From assembly GCA_001695595.3 (NCBI GenBank), contig MBPM02000156.1, forward strand, positions 32,736 through 96,735: a stretch of DNA of 64,000 bases. Reading direction: 5' to 3'. Below are positions 47,730 to 61,850 of the stretch, piece after piece (within the stretch, counting starts at the first letter, position 1; each line of letters starts with the position of its first letter). Source of the DNA: Plasmopara viticola (taxonomy: Eukaryota > Oomycota > Peronosporomycetes > Peronosporales > Peronosporaceae). Below the pieces are notes generated by a model. The model worked only from the letters and a program-made list of their open reading frames with translations. It had not been told where the DNA came from and searched no databases. The position numbers and the translations under genes are program-made.

Positions 47730-47971
47730 TGAGAACTTTGACAGATCATCTCCTTTTTTTAGCTTCTTGATGGTGTTTTCTAGGTCTTTATTTCACGCAC
47801 AAAACGTCTTTGCAGATTGAATGACTGTGACGTTGTTCGTCCTGGTTGTCGCCATAATCTCGCGCTTCTTAGCCGCTTTCAGAAGCTCTTGCAAGCTAGT
47901 TAGGCAGCTTTACTTTCGAATTCCGAATTGCATGACACTTCATCAGCCACGGTGTTGACTTTATCGGAAAT

Positions 47972-49241
47972 TCACTTAAACCAAGGCTGATACCCAGCAA
48001 GATCCTTAAACCATCGAGCTACTCTGCCATTTGTCGTTTTCTGCGTCAGGATCATCTCAAGACTTTTGTGATCCGTTTCGACCATGAATGGTCGATCGAA
48101 AAGATAAACACGCCATACTTTTAGAGCATGCATAATTGCAATTAGCTCTAGCTCACGAACAGGATCGTCTAACTCGGCTGGCTTCATCTTCCGTCCAGTA
48201 AAAGCAATTGGATGCTCTTGCTCTCCCTTCTTTGAAATAGGACTCCCTCTATTGCAAAATTCGAGACGTGCATTTGTATACCGAATGGCTTCAAAAGTTT
48301 GAATGACTCAAAACGAGTGGAAAAGTCAAGCGACGCTTGATTTAATGAAGCAGCGTAGCTGATCGTCCGAGAGTTCGATCGCTTCTCGAGTACGTTATTT
48401 CTTAATACTGTTGTGGAGTGGCTCTGCAAATTGCGCAAAGTCCTAGCAAAATTTTGAGACGTAGACTGTAGTACCCAAAAGCACTCCATTTGCTTCTTTG
48501 TCTTGGGACTGCGATGATCTTAATTTTGTCGGGGTCCATTCGGATGCCCTTACGTCCGACAAACTCTCCTGGGCATGAAATCTTATCCTCGCAAAACTGG
48601 CATTCTGACAACATGATGTAAAGTTGCTGTCCTTCACACCGTTCGAGTGCACGCTCTAAAGCCGTTAAGTGGTCTGCGACATCTTCACTATGTGTGAGCA
48701 CGTAGATTTCGTCAAAGTAGATTCCCATCGTATCGTTCAAATCTCGAAAGACTTTCTGCAAAAGCCGGTTAAACGTAGCTGGGCTTCCGCTCAGTTTCGT
48801 GTCTTCCTTACGCAGCATAAATATCGCCGGTGGGATCATCGCTAGATTTAGCTCACGACAATCGAGCACAATGCGTTAGCCTACAGGCATTTTGACACGA
48901 AACGTTGGTGCCGAAAAGGCAGACGTATGCGGTCAAATAATGCCTATTTGGGCCATCTCTTCGGTCCATTCTTGGAATTTCCTGCGCTGTTCAGGGCTTT
49001 GGCGCCATTTTTTGACGGATGCGCCAGGCTTAAGCAAAATCTTGTGCTCAATTCCTTCCCGTAGTGGATGTGTCTCGCTTGGAAGCTCCGAGCGAAAGAC
49101 TGTTTCCGCAAACTTGCGTAGCATTGTATAAGCTGAATTCTTCTTTTGGCATTTCCCATCCTTTATTTTTAAAGCGCTCAGCTTTTTCAGAATCTTAGGG
49201 GTTGACGATAAAGACAGCTCAAATGTCATTAACATACTCAA
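47972..49241 (-). pseudogene. Gypsy reverse transcriptase/RNase H remnant
   Basis: RT palm region near 48700 reads GIYFDEIYVLTHS, where functional elements have Y-x-D-D, so the second Asp is lost to Glu. RNase H follows with ELELIAIMHALKVWRVYLF and ETDHKSLE. The RT N-terminal part lies at 48933-49241. Broken by frameshifts. Confidence 0.82.
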
Positions 49242-49661
49242 AACCTAATGAGAATGAATTAGCTGCGTCATTTCTTGACACCCCTATTGGTCGTGTTGCC
49301 GATGATAATCGAAAATCGCGGCTCTGCTTGGTTCAAGTCTCTCCATGTCCACTATTCCATCTGGATTGACGTTAATTATGCGGTTTCAGTTACATTATCG
49401 CTTGGTGGTTTGTGCAGATGCGAAGAGACATGCTCCCTGTAGTCCAATTGATATCTGGATTTTGCTCACAAAATCGCATCATGCCAAACGTTACATCCTT
49501 ATTTATAGGAACAGGCATGCCTTGGAATATGCCCGATGTAATTGGAAGCCTAGGTATCTGCAAGTTCATGTGGACCGCTCATCGAGGGCGGAGAAGAACC
49601 TGGTCGTAATCAAGGTCGACTTGCACCATCTCACCCTTGATTGATTTGAGCTCAAGTCGCT

Positions 49662-50750
49662 TCACCAAGCCTTCGGATACGCCGTTAAAACTTCATTCAT
49701 TGTCAGGAAAGACAGCAACAAGTCTCTCTTGACCAAGGTCTTTAGAAGCTTGAGCTTTAGCTTTGATGATTTCATCTTGCGCAATTTTAACATGACATTT
49801 CGCCTCCTTGCGTATATGAGCGGTAAATAGCGGCGATATGTGGCCGACAACGCCACAATTGTTACATTTCGCTGATTAAGTCCAGTTGTCGTTCTTGTCC
49901 TTCCTCTTTTCAGAGAAATTTTGTTTCTGAGGTCGTGCTTTGTTCGCACGATAGCCTGGTTCTATAGGCACCGCTTTGAACGACATGGTCTATATACGAT
50001 TTGGCCTGCCCGAGTAATGGACGGAATTGAACTCGGAGTTAGCTTTAATGGGCTCCTGGAGAGTACCCGAACTCTCTTCTCTAATCTTCTTCGCGGTTTC
50101 TTCCCGTGATGTACTCTGTAAAAAGAACCGCTTATTCAACTCACTATTTATTATTCATTTTCGGACATTAAGTCCCAGATTTCAAAGACATTTAAATGGA
50201 TATTTTTTTGTTTTGTTTCAGGTGAGACATCCGCTCTCGAAGATCGCACTCGAAATTTTAGGCATGGACCATGTGCGCAATTGAGTTGTAAACAACGCTC
50301 ATATCTTGTGCAAGTTCATGCGCTCGCAGTCGGCGATAAAGGCACGGTACCGATTTGGTACGGATTTGCCTAAATTACTTGAGATAAGAGTCACAAAGTC
50401 GGACGACTCTATTGCCACCAAGTGGCGCTTGTTGGCGTATATACCGTTCTGTTGCGTAGATCCATAATTCAGTATCTTCGCCATACCTTCTTTCATAAAC
50501 AGGAGAATTTTACTTCTTCTGCTCACCTCTTGATGCAACGAGAATCTCGAAGCGCTTAATAGTCTGTTGCATTTGGACTTACATTTTAGCTTGAACCTGG
50601 GCTTGTTATCGCTGTTGCTGCTGAGTAAGATACAACAGTAGTTGCTGCATGGATAGTGTGTTGCTGCAGAGGAAGCTACATCGACCTGAGCGGTTATACT
50701 GATTTGGCCATTGGCACTTTCCGCATCTTGTGGAGTTGGCGATCTCAATC
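49662..50750 (-). pseudogene. Gypsy gag/protease remnant
   Basis: A retroviral zinc-knuckle remnant (C-x2-C-x4-H, with the last Cys replaced by Phe) can be read on the minus strand at about 49829-49871. The Lys-rich sequence on both sides is consistent with gag and the gag-protease link. No continuous frame remains. Confidence 0.6.
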
Positions 50751-51600
50751 ATAAGCGCGTCGTTGGACGAAAAGTTTTGTTATCGTTAGGAGCACTTCTT
50801 CGGCTCTGTTGACAAGGCCTTAGGTTTGGAGATGGGCGCTCAGCCGTGCGGCCTCTTTGCTGGATCATACTTGCTGGATTTCTCAGCGCTCTTTGTGTAA
50901 TTTACTAGACCTTGAGAAAAACTCAACATCAAAATAGGAAAGAGATTAAGATTTGACTTACCGCTTAAACGTTTTGTTTAGATGGCTAGAGTTGTCTAAT
51001 GAACCTTGCAAAAGCCCTTCAGTTTGCTGACTACAGCGCTATAGATTTTCAGTGATTTCGTGCACAAAATTCTCGGCGCCTGAGTCCTTACAATCTTGGA
51101 TTTCGTTTTGAATAAGTCGGACAAGCTTCAGCTTCTTTACCCTTGATAATAACAAGTCTTTTCGCAGCTTGTCGAACTCTTTGTTACGGCTTGTGAGAAG
51201 CTCAGTGGTATTGATGAATTGGTTTGTGATTTCACGGGTGTTTCATTTTCTCATACAACGAAGCCAAACGAAACAGTTGTTTGATATGTAGATCAAGCAA
51301 AGCCCAGTGGGTAACTTACTGAAAGTTATTCTTTGCGTTTTCAGAAGCAAAGCAAGGATTCACCGGAAGGAAAAAGCACAAAACCACAGATTAACTGAAT
51401 GAGTTCCCGATGTATGTACCATACTAGCGTGCAACCACATCAAACAACCACTGAACGTATAGTTCGTGCTGCGAGCCAATCCTTTGTATTCAAGTACTTC
51501 CCACTACGTGACTCGTACCGATAATCTCAGGATGACTCGCTTCTCATACTATTTGCCCCAGCCTTTAGCTCTTGAATCTGACACGACAAGTGCTACTTCA

Positions 51601-51966
51601 TAACACAGTCGCGGAGGAAGCTGATCAAGGTCGGCCTTAAATAGAAGAGGAGAAGTGTTTGTTTATTAAAGCAGCCTGAGAAGTGATCTTAGATGAAGAG
51701 TTTTTACGACTTATTTTCTTAATACAGCCTAAATAGTGGCTCCTAGCCATCTACTGCTACCATCCTAATCCTCTTCATTCCACCTGGCTTCTTACACATC
51801 TTGAATTTCTTATAGTCAATAAAGTCTCTTGGCTCTTAATAATTATGGAACATCTGGATCTGTCCTCTGGGCGGAATAAAATCGTCTATACGTATGGATA
51901 GTACTAAAACCTATGCTTTTCCGTAAAGTCCGTTACCGGCAAATTGCCGGTGATGACGTTACCTTA
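51601..51966 (-). repeat. LTR (5' of the minus-strand gypsy element)
   Basis: Matches 45976-46396 in order and orientation, with many substitutions and indels. Limits are approximate. Confidence 0.7.
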
Positions 51967-54900
51967 GAAGTGCCACTGCTTGTTGCATATTAGTAGAGTT
52001 TGCCATGCGTGATAGCAAGTGGAGGGTATTTACTCCATAAAGAGCTTATTGAAGGGCACTTGACACATGGAGTGTTGGACTTATATTGGATCTTGACTTT
52101 AAGACGAAATTATTTTTGAGGCCTCCGTGACTCGAAATGAATACAAGTATGGAGCTCCGATCGGCCTGCATCAGCTTCATGGTGCGATGAAAAGAGCGCA
52201 TCACAACGGGCTTATCCATATAGATGTCATGACACACACTTTGAGAACGGCCTCGTGTTCAACGATGAGGCAATAGTGTTTAACATTCAGTGAATATTGT
52301 CATCTATTGTTTTTCGAAGGGGCGCTAAATGCTTGATAGCGTTACTAGGTCTACGGTTTGATGCCTGAGCAGATAATGAGTCTGAAACCATATAATAAAA
52401 TTACCATTGACCTTATTGAGACTTTGTAAAAGGAGAAATGACGTGGCCTTATTTTCATTTATACTAACATGCGATAACTCGAGCTAAAGATGCAGAAGGA
52501 CCTATTGAATGCAGAAGCTACACACATTATGGCAAAGGCCAATTCTCTTAACAACGCCAATGCAGCTTTGACGGCAGGTCTAGAATTGAAGCTTAGATCT
52601 TTTAGTCATAGAATATTTAAGCCTATCGGCAACAGCTCATAATCCTAGGCAAACCTTACTAAGCTATGCACTGAAAGACAAAGAGCAAGATCTCATTGTT
52701 AAATGTTGTGTACGTCATCGACACAACGTACCACACGACAAATTTGTGAACATCTGCGCATAATGTGGACTAGGAAGATGAGCAGCTGTCGAAGCCAGTG
52801 TAAGTTATTATGGCTGTAGCATGCAAGAAAGTAGCAATACTTACTATATGATTTCATAATGGAGTCATTCAATAACCTCAGTCTAGCCACGCTCAGCTCA
52901 ACGTATATTAATCGAACGGAATAAACGCAGTACGCGAGAGAAAAAAGATTCCTGGAATTAGTCCCCATGCACCGTCAAAACCGTGCCAGCTTAAGTTTGG
53001 AAGGCCATGACAAAAGAATAATTCTAAGAGAAAGAACATACTCGCAAGACAGGAGACGTAGCATTTATGTATTGGTAGGACCTATAGAAAGTACACGGGG
53101 ATAAGTTTGAGCTTAAAATAGTCTTTTCATTTTCTACCTCGGATACGATATACACAGTTCGCACCATCCTCATGTACTGCAACAACATTCATGATAATTC
53201 TTACAAAAAGTCCCCTTTTATCATCAGCGCATACAAAAAATCAAAGCTCTGCTGATGTCTTCTTGATCTGTACATACAGTTGCAGCTAAAGGTTAAATCC
53301 AAGCTACAAAGAGCCAGAATCTCGCCTTCGCATGCTCTGTACTTCATCCATATTAGATATGGTCCATATATGTTTTTTAAAGTTACTAATTACATTTTTT
53401 TTAGAACTATCCCGATAGGTTGGTTGTTCTTATGCAAGATAATGCTACTCTATTCTATTGCAGCATTAATGTTTAAACATACTAAGCAAGAATGCGCGAA
53501 ATATGCTGTCGAATACAAGGTAGAGGCAATTGCAGACTGCGCACCGCAATGCCGATCCAAAAGGAGACATTGTGATATATGTGTGGGTTTGCCAAAAGGT
53601 CTCACTGTGTACCCGTCGGTAGGACTTGCAAGCACCTCTAGTAGTGTTGACTTAGCGATGCTGAAAAAAGTTGGTATTTCCCGTAGGTCGTAGGAGAAGA
53701 ACTTTGTGCCATGCGGAGGTTATTAGATGGACATAACCATTCTGATCAGCTGTTGTGTGTGCAATTATGATCGTAGGTAGGGCTCCTAATTTTACAAATC
53801 TTAATTACTTTTAATAGCGCGCTAGTAAGACAAATTCGGAGAAAATTGAAGATCACGCCGTTGAGCCAGCGTATGACTTATGGTGTGCTTGCGGTGCTCC
53901 TCATCGCTTAGGCGAAGGTATATGAAGACTGCTGGGATAATGCGCAAAATCTCATCCGGATCATTATTTGCCAGAGCTGCTCTTCGGCATGTAAACAATT
54001 TTTAGCACTCGCAAGCGTCGCCTTAGGGCAAACATCGTTTTTTTTGTGCCAAAATGGACCTTTAGGAGCTGGTTTGGTCATTGTTTTTTGGTCATTGCGT
54101 AATGACCCATCGACCAGCTTTCTATAAGAAGCTCTCTTCAGTGTTTGTATGGTCATTATGATGACTTGAGTACAATTATTGCAATTCTCAGGGTAATCAA
54201 TTGCTATCGACCTTGGAAGAATAATAACTTGACTATCACAATGGCTAAATGGGTTACCCGATTGTTCTAAATTTTGCAGGATCACGATAGCATGACACTA
54301 TCAAATATGCTGCACGAGACCGTATCAGCTATACGTTAATTAGTCCAATATTTTCTCAGTCAAATCAACAATGTGTGAGTGTTTGATCAAAGCGAAATGT
54401 TATCTGACCACGCACGATCATCAGATGTTACACATCGTGCGTGCCTATAAGGATCAACCCAATTACAATCACTCCAGGGGACGCCTCAGGATAATTTGTT
54501 TTTACATTAATCAAAGAATAAAGGGAGAAAATGACGAGAGGCTGAACAATTTGAGTAAAGTCGAATAGTCGATATACCACCAAAATGAGTTGGAAGAAAG
54601 TGCTTTGGCCCAAACAATTGCCGAGCGCTATGTACACAAAGACTTGCGTTGGCTCTTCTTCTTTAATTGGCAGAAATGCTGTCATATTAGTCTTATCGTC
54701 CATTGGTAGACCTCAAAAGTGTTCGACTCGTCGTTAGGCTCACCAGCTAGGTCAAAATCCTCGCCAAAGACCATGGAGATTTTCAGAGAATTGATCTAAG
54801 ATATTCTTTAACACCATGTGACCAGCTATAGAAACCAGGAAGAAGAAGGAATTTTAAAGACGACAAGTTAGGCTACATTTGTCAGTAATTTGATGACATC

Positions 54901-57900
54901 TTTCTTTCGTGAATCACCCAGCACCGGATAAAGACGCAAGTCGCCATTTTGTTCACTTGATCTCTGGGCAACAAAATTTATAAGCGAATGGGATATTTTC
55001 TGGATGGGCATATCCGGCTTTGGTGCCAGGCAGTACGTCCATCTTCTTCGCACGCTGCGAGGACTCTAAGAAATCTCTCGGGTGGACTAGCTCCAAAACA
55101 ATTATTATATGGCAGCCGTGTGCGTGCTCCCGGCATCGTATATAATCCCGTTCAAAAACTCTACTTGGCGCTGTACAGGGACAGAAGACAAATAAGAACC
55201 CAGGAGTAGCCCTGAGCTTGGTGAAAAATTGGCTCAAAAAGACTCACCTACGTGATGTTTCGGCTTTGACATACCGCCACGCGAGGGTGAAAACGTGAGT
55301 TCCGAACCCAGCGCAAGACCAAAAGACCGCGACTTGCGTACAAAGCGCTCATTATATTCGACCGCATATCGCGTTAGCGTTTAGTGTAGTTTAGCCAATG
55401 CAGGTTCAACGGCTCTTACAAACTCTGTGAAGCATTTCTTCACTAAAAGGTCTCGAGGCTCATAAAAGAGCCAATGTTTCTCTGTACGCTTCGTATGGAC
55501 GTGTCGCAAGCCTTGGCAATCAAGAGGACTGGAAGAGGCCGTCTAGACTTAAGCCTTAAATACGAAAATTAGCCTCTTTGCGCGATCAAATGGACGCACT
55601 TGAGATTGCTCTCAAATTCGTCCTTGGTGGTCACGCTGCGGCTTTTGTGAGGCAGATCTGGGCTCATGAGGTCGTTGAGCAGGAGATGGACACTTTTGAC
55701 TTTGTGACACTTCAAAGCAGATCGATCCTCATGCATCTCAGCGCGAAAAATATAGTCAGGAAATCGCTTTGTTTCGTGATGTACACTAGTCTAAACTGTA
55801 TCGCTTAACGGCCATCCTTGTGGCCAATCGCACTTACTTTATCAATGAGCTTGATTGGCTCCAACCTTTTCAGAGAACTCTTGCGGAACCCCAGGACTAA
55901 TATAAAGCTCAGAGCACCATACATTGTGATAAACGTTTAACAACTTCCTGTATTAGATGTAGGGTGCGTTGCAATGTCTTGAAAAGTTATATGATGTACG
56001 CCGACCCATATATCTTTCATGTTTTGAAAGGCTATATATGATGGTGTCTAAATTTGCTTAAGCGGTATTTGAGACTGAAATCTTTATACAAAAAAATTGA
56101 GACTCCTTTCTGCATAATTGCTTTTGTTATGGTGGGCGGATGTATTTGCAGTTCTTGATCCGCCAATTCTGTACAGCCGAGTCTCGCAAATTCATCGAAT
56201 TGTTCTTTAGAAAAACCGGTCTCATATCTAAGAGTAAAAAGAAGAAATCCATTTTTCTAGTATATCTAGAAGCCTTCGGCCTCCGACGAAATAGCAAATC
56301 TCCAAAATGTCTTAGTTCAGTTATATTAAAAGAAGAAGAGTGTAAAAATGGGTGAAGCGGATGTTTTGTGTCAATAATCATTAACGATACGACAGCCTTC
56401 AAATAGGGTGTCGTAGTGCACATACTGCGTTGAGTCCACGGTAAATCCTATTGTTTGATGATTGGGCTGAGGATGGTCTGCTATAGCCATCAGCAAGCAG
56501 ATATTTAAGTCTTAAAATAGGGCTTGCCAAACCACAGTGAATTAGCGGAGGTCTTTTTTCGACATCGTTATTCCAGAAGACTAGTCTTGCTGTTTGTAAA
56601 TTAGTTTATCTAGCTGATCCGCATCTCTACTGCATCATCTTGCTCAGATGGCACACGTTCACCATCGTGCCCGTGTTGCCATCAACTTTTCGCAAGTTGA
56701 AGACAAAATTAGGGCTTGATCGATTCGTATGCTAATTAAACTTTCAGCCCTACTGATGTGGGCCTGATTACAGTGTTTGGTTACAAAAGAGCTACAAAAA
56801 ACAAGATACCAGTGCTTTTTTTGACAGTGTTCGTCGTAATATCGTTTATATTTCCTTGTTTGTATGCAAGTAAAGTGTGAGCTTGATATATATATGTATA
56901 CTAGAGGAACTTGATGGTCTATCTTTTGAGGCACGACTCTTCAACAAATCAAGATGGTCCCAATTTGAAAAATCGTGACTAACTTTTTCGATCTACTAAA
57001 ATCTTAAAGTGCTTTAGAGTTAAGAAGACGCTAAGCACTAATAAGGGCAGGGCAGCTTACCGATAAAAGCTTAGTGCGTATGGTGATAGTGTTGTTGGCA
57101 CATTATGAGAGCTAAGCAGAAAGATTGACAGTTCCCTGAAGACAAAATGGCAGCAAATGACTGCTGGTTGTACTTAAAAGTGTGTAGGGTTTTACAGAAT
57201 GGAACGGAATACTGGTAGACACTGAAGCGTTAAGTCACCGAGCACCAACATATGCTTCTTGAGCTTCAATTGAAGCGACGGGGAAGAGAGTATCTCCCAA
57301 AGGGCTTCTCGACAAGAGATAACTTAGGGTTTCAGGATAAAATGACGGCTAAAGACCCAAAAGTGTACCTGGGACATGATGCTTGCGTGGCCAATCTATT
57401 CTCAAAGCTTGACAATTCTCGAAGGGGGCGGTGTATTGAAAGGTATACAGACAGTTATAGTATGCCAGTTGAACTCTATATAGACTCCGACCTAAGAAGT
57501 GTCATGCCGCGAAGATTGTAAATATAGCGAAGAAACACTCGGTACTATGCTCTCATGGTATACGTCATCCATTCACCGACCATAGAAAATTTTTCTCTTA
57601 CAATAAGGAGACTCATTGCCATTGATGACCAGCGCTTGCCTGGCTTTTAAGGTGTGGCTTCTTTCATCGACTCTTAAAGCACTAAGCAAACAAACTTTTG
57701 GACGATTTGCGATTACATTGACGGCTTTTTTGATAAGAACACAGCTTACTGCGAATTATTCGCAGCCAAAGAAGCGTATGTTCTTTAATCGGCGACACTT
57801 AAGTCCATCAAGCTGGAATTCAGTCGACGGGTCCACGAACACCATGATTCTACTCTTAGTACGACAGACAAATGGCTTTTGATGCCTCCATGAGTATCAA

Positions 57901-60900
57901 GCCTGTTTAAAGCCGGGTTAGCTTACAAATATGAGCTTGTTCGTCAATTCAATCGTTGCGGTCGGCCTTTTCTATCGTCGTAGTGTACTAAGATACAAAT
58001 TGGTTTATTATGTCCTCGTACGAGTGCGAGTACAACTAGTATTTTATCGCTGCAATTTCTCCTTTGAGAGCTGTAGATCATTTGAAAATAATTCCCGTGG
58101 TGCACATCAGCCACACAACAATCACAAGTTCTTAGTCTTCCTTAGTTTAGCGTTTCATCTTTAGTTGACTTATTAGGATCAGCTGCTGTTAGCAACCATA
58201 ATTAAAATATGATTAAAGGTGAGATTATACTTTGTTATGCCTTACGGAGGTTGCTCTGCGTCACTTGAATGTGTTACGACTTGACTCAAGTCCGTCTATC
58301 TCTGAACACTAGTAGTTTAGTTCTTTACAAGGCTAGTAACCACCACTAAAGGCGATCGTAAGTCAGCCGTGTATAAGCATTTTCTTTGAAAAAAATCATA
58401 CGGCTGCCTTTACTGTAGCAATATATACTTTTAAGGTGTGAGGTCTGCGTTCAAATAGTCGATGAGCGAAGTGACCTTGGCCGATTCGGAAAAAGGCGAT
58501 GCAATTCCAGTTACCGAGATCATCAACTGAATCATCTCATAAGCATTTTTGTTGAGGACATCTTTTTTTTTGCTTGCAGGCAAGAAAGCGAGAAAGCTGG
58601 CTCAGCTAAATTTGCAGAAAGGAACGTTAGTGCTGTATCATTTGTTAACAAACACCAGAAGCTTTGGGTTAAGGTTTTTTATAGATAAGTTACCAATTTT
58701 TGGTCCGGGGTTTATAGGTGTGCGACTTCAGGAATCGCAAAAGCTGATCATTCGTAATCAAGACCGACGAAATGGCTATCTCAACTTTATAGATAGAGCT
58801 CCTTTCTCCTTCACTTCGACGTTAAAGCCCATTGCATATTAGCTTATACTAGCTACTGCGGGGTTGTTGAATATGTTCTGCTAGTCCTTTAAGGATAGAC
58901 TTTGCTTGTAGATCTCGAGCGCAATTACGCATTCCAGCTACTTTAAGACAAGGAGGGCCACAATACTCCCGCTTTTTACTGACATTAGTGCAAACCGCTT
59001 GACAGCCTGATATTGAAAGGCAGTTCCATCTATCACAAAACCTTGTACAAATAAGAAAGTCAGACTTCTTGCGGGGGCTTAAATTGACCATAACCACACC
59101 TTGCAGAAGGGATGCGTGCAGCAAGATATAAAATATTTTATTAGTGACCGTTCACTATCCCCGACTAAAAAAGCGAAGACATTATTGCGTTGCGTTTCAA
59201 AGTGAAGCGCTCCATTCAAAGTGCGGCTCGGCATACATACCATTTTCAGCCATAGCCGATATATAAAGAGGTCCAGCAGCGTTGGTATTCTGTAACGGAA
59301 AATTGAGCTTTAGGATAAATCGTTCGCGATAGCATCCTTATCAGTGAATGCTACCTTGCAAAAGAACAAGGTGCATAGGGATTAACCTTTAATCGCTGCA
59401 AGTATCATCTACTTTTTCCAGCTGTGAAAGTAGCTTGAACAAGGCTCAATCTGGCAAATTTGTTGAGTTGTTTCGAACAATGGCATCTGCGACTAGACTA
59501 TAAAGTAATAAAGCGTGTACGGGCACTAAAAAACGGTTTACCTCATTTGTCTATTCTGACCATTGCAAGATACACGACATTAATTTAGTAGAATGGCTTT
59601 ATAACACATAATAAATAGTAAAGCTAGTAAGCCGCTGCAAACTCTGCATTTGGACTAGTCAAGCAAGAGGGATGCATGTGTATATATCCTTTGGGTACTG
59701 CTATGCTCTAAGGTTTGTAGACGGTGCGATTATTTATAAGTGTACATTGATGTGAAGGTGTGTGAAATTTTACAGAAAAAGGCCTATTATAACGGCTCTC
59801 AGCAGACACGCTGCAGTGCAGTTTGAAGAAAAAGCCAATTACATAAAGTTAGACATCTCTCAATTGTGTAAAAGCATAAATTAGGATTCCATTTTTTTAT
59901 CTAAATTTTGAATTATAGTCGAAGTGCAGAGCTTTCACATACAACCGTAATAGCTGATGTGCAATGTGTACGCTCAATGGAGCTAGTATGGCAGCAAAAT
60001 GGTTGCTCAAAGCCATACTAACCACTATAAATATTATAGGCTTATATTCGAAATAAGTACCCCATATGTCAGAGTATCGTTATTTGATTCAATAGCAGAA
60101 GGAGTAAGTTTTTTGTGAACAAACATTTATATTTTTTCAAAAAAATGTCAAACAATAGCATTATTAATTCTGATGCCTTATTATAAAGCATCGCTCAGCT
60201 TAACTTAACTAGTTTCGATCGTTTGCCAGCGCACGAAATTTTTGTGCGCCGGAATTCACCAAAACCTTAGATTTTGTACTCTCGTACACTTTCAGAAGTC
60301 AACAGCTTCTGCTTATCTTACTATAGCTGTCAAATTTGCAAAGCGCATGGTCTCGATCATCCTCTTAAGAGCTCAAGTTTTTTCAAAAGAGCAACCCGCG
60401 CCTACTGGTCATTAGCATTTTCCTGGCTCTAGATGCGTTTCATCCTGTGACCCATCAAATCTCATAGAAAAGGCTAGATCCTTTTATTATAGCCCGATCG
60501 AAAGAAAAACGGATTTTAGACCTATTTGATTGTAACCCAAGAAGCGGTATGAGTGGAAGCACCTAAATACATTGGTCTCGAAGACATGTCTTTATTCGAA
60601 TCTCATCATTTTAAAAGTTTCGTATCTGTATTTCTTTTCAAGTGAAATGATGTAACTTTTATGATAAATTAGTTTCTGTTTGGCTGGTTGCTGGAAAGGC
60701 CATAGATTTTATGAAGTTAGTAGTCGACTTAGCTGTAAGAGTTGAGATTGTTAACAGAATCAAGTCTTTAATATGCTTGGTTAAAGCAAATTTTTCTTAT
60801 TTCTGTGCATAACGAATTACAAAAGAAAGCGTAGATCAATTGACGATTGATGTCAGTCGTTCAAGTTTGCTTAACAGAGTTTGGCTGAGCCATTTTCTTA

Positions 60901-61850
60901 CTATCTTTTCTATGCGTACGGTCCCTTGAAAGAAGGCCAAGAAGTTGTGGCCCGAGATCATTACAGCGGTCGGAAAGATACTTATATTTTTTCGAAGGTA
61001 GATGTGGCGACGTCTTTCAAGTCCACTCCATGGGTGGTAAAGCTCTGCAATCGGGTAACATAGGCTTGCAAGACACATCGGGCTGAGAACTTTCACAGGT
61101 TGGTAGCATAAAACTGTCTGCAAAGTCTTGCAAGCGGGTTATACTGAAACACAAGGAGTAGTGGGCCACAGTTGAGAGGCGAAGCACCTCCAAAAGCGTA
61201 AAGTATAGCTGGGTGGAGGCTTAAACCGGAATCAATTTCAGCGGATATCGAACATCATCCGTTGCTGTCAAAGAGACTTTATCCACATACAATAATTGAC
61301 TCAAATCGTCGATGTGTCACAGAAAAATTAGCGCTATCTGGAGGTTTTGTCAATGGATTTATAGTTAGTGAATACGAAATTAATTGAAGCTACTGAATCT
61401 TCATTGAGCAGCCAAAGTTTTGATGAGTTAGTGTTCGTTAAGATTAAAACTTGTAAATACACATAATTCAACATTTTTGACGTACGTTGCGCTTTACATC
61501 CAAATTCTTGAAGGATTGCAATGATTTGGTGTGTCGCATATTAAAAAATATCCAGCACCAAAGCACTAATTGATTTAAAAAATTAGGCACGAGGTCAACC
61601 ATGAGCCAGACTTTAATCACCGCTTTGTCATAAGGCAATAATCACTGCTACAAGAGCAACTTGAGCCTGTTGAAGACTTTTTTCAGAAAAGGCAAAGAAT
61701 GGCATTTTACTGATTTAAAATTTTTGCAATCGTAAACACCTTTCTGTGTTTGACAACCAAACAAAAAGCGGATTTATACTGATAATAATCTCAACAAAGT
61801 AATTGTACCCGAAGAGACAGTCATTTCTGATAGGATGTATTTCTTGACGT
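51967..61850. other. Long stretch with no supportable gene
   Basis: Nearly 10 kb of AT-rich sequence with only short, stop-broken frames on both strands. I see no tRNA, CRISPR-like array, long tandem repeat or conserved motif that I would defend. It most likely consists of decayed transposable elements. Confidence 0.5.

Larger units (their letters stand above)
45976..51966 (-). mobile_element. Degenerate Ty3/gypsy LTR retrotransposon
   Basis: Two related direct repeats about 5.6 kb apart (from taacacagtcgcgg to ggttacgtca/cgttacc) enclose gag-pol remnants on the minus strand, in the order zinc knuckle, RT, RNase H, integrase, integrase C-terminal domain. The order RT-RNase H-integrase defines Ty3/gypsy. 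Frames are broken throughout and the LTRs have diverged visibly, so the element is old and dead. Confidence 0.85.

Noticed and set aside
53280..53693. A 137-codon frame with a Cys-rich stretch
   Set aside because: No start context or family match; hydrophobic and Cys-rich parts do not form a known domain. Possibly a transposase scrap.
54428..54703. Fragment faintly like a Copia reverse transcriptase start (DKTNMTAFL)
   Set aside because: Similarity is limited to a few residues and no other Copia motif lies nearby in order.
55578..55808. A 76-codon helical frame, possibly a gag remnant
   Set aside because: No zinc knuckle or neighbouring pol supports it.
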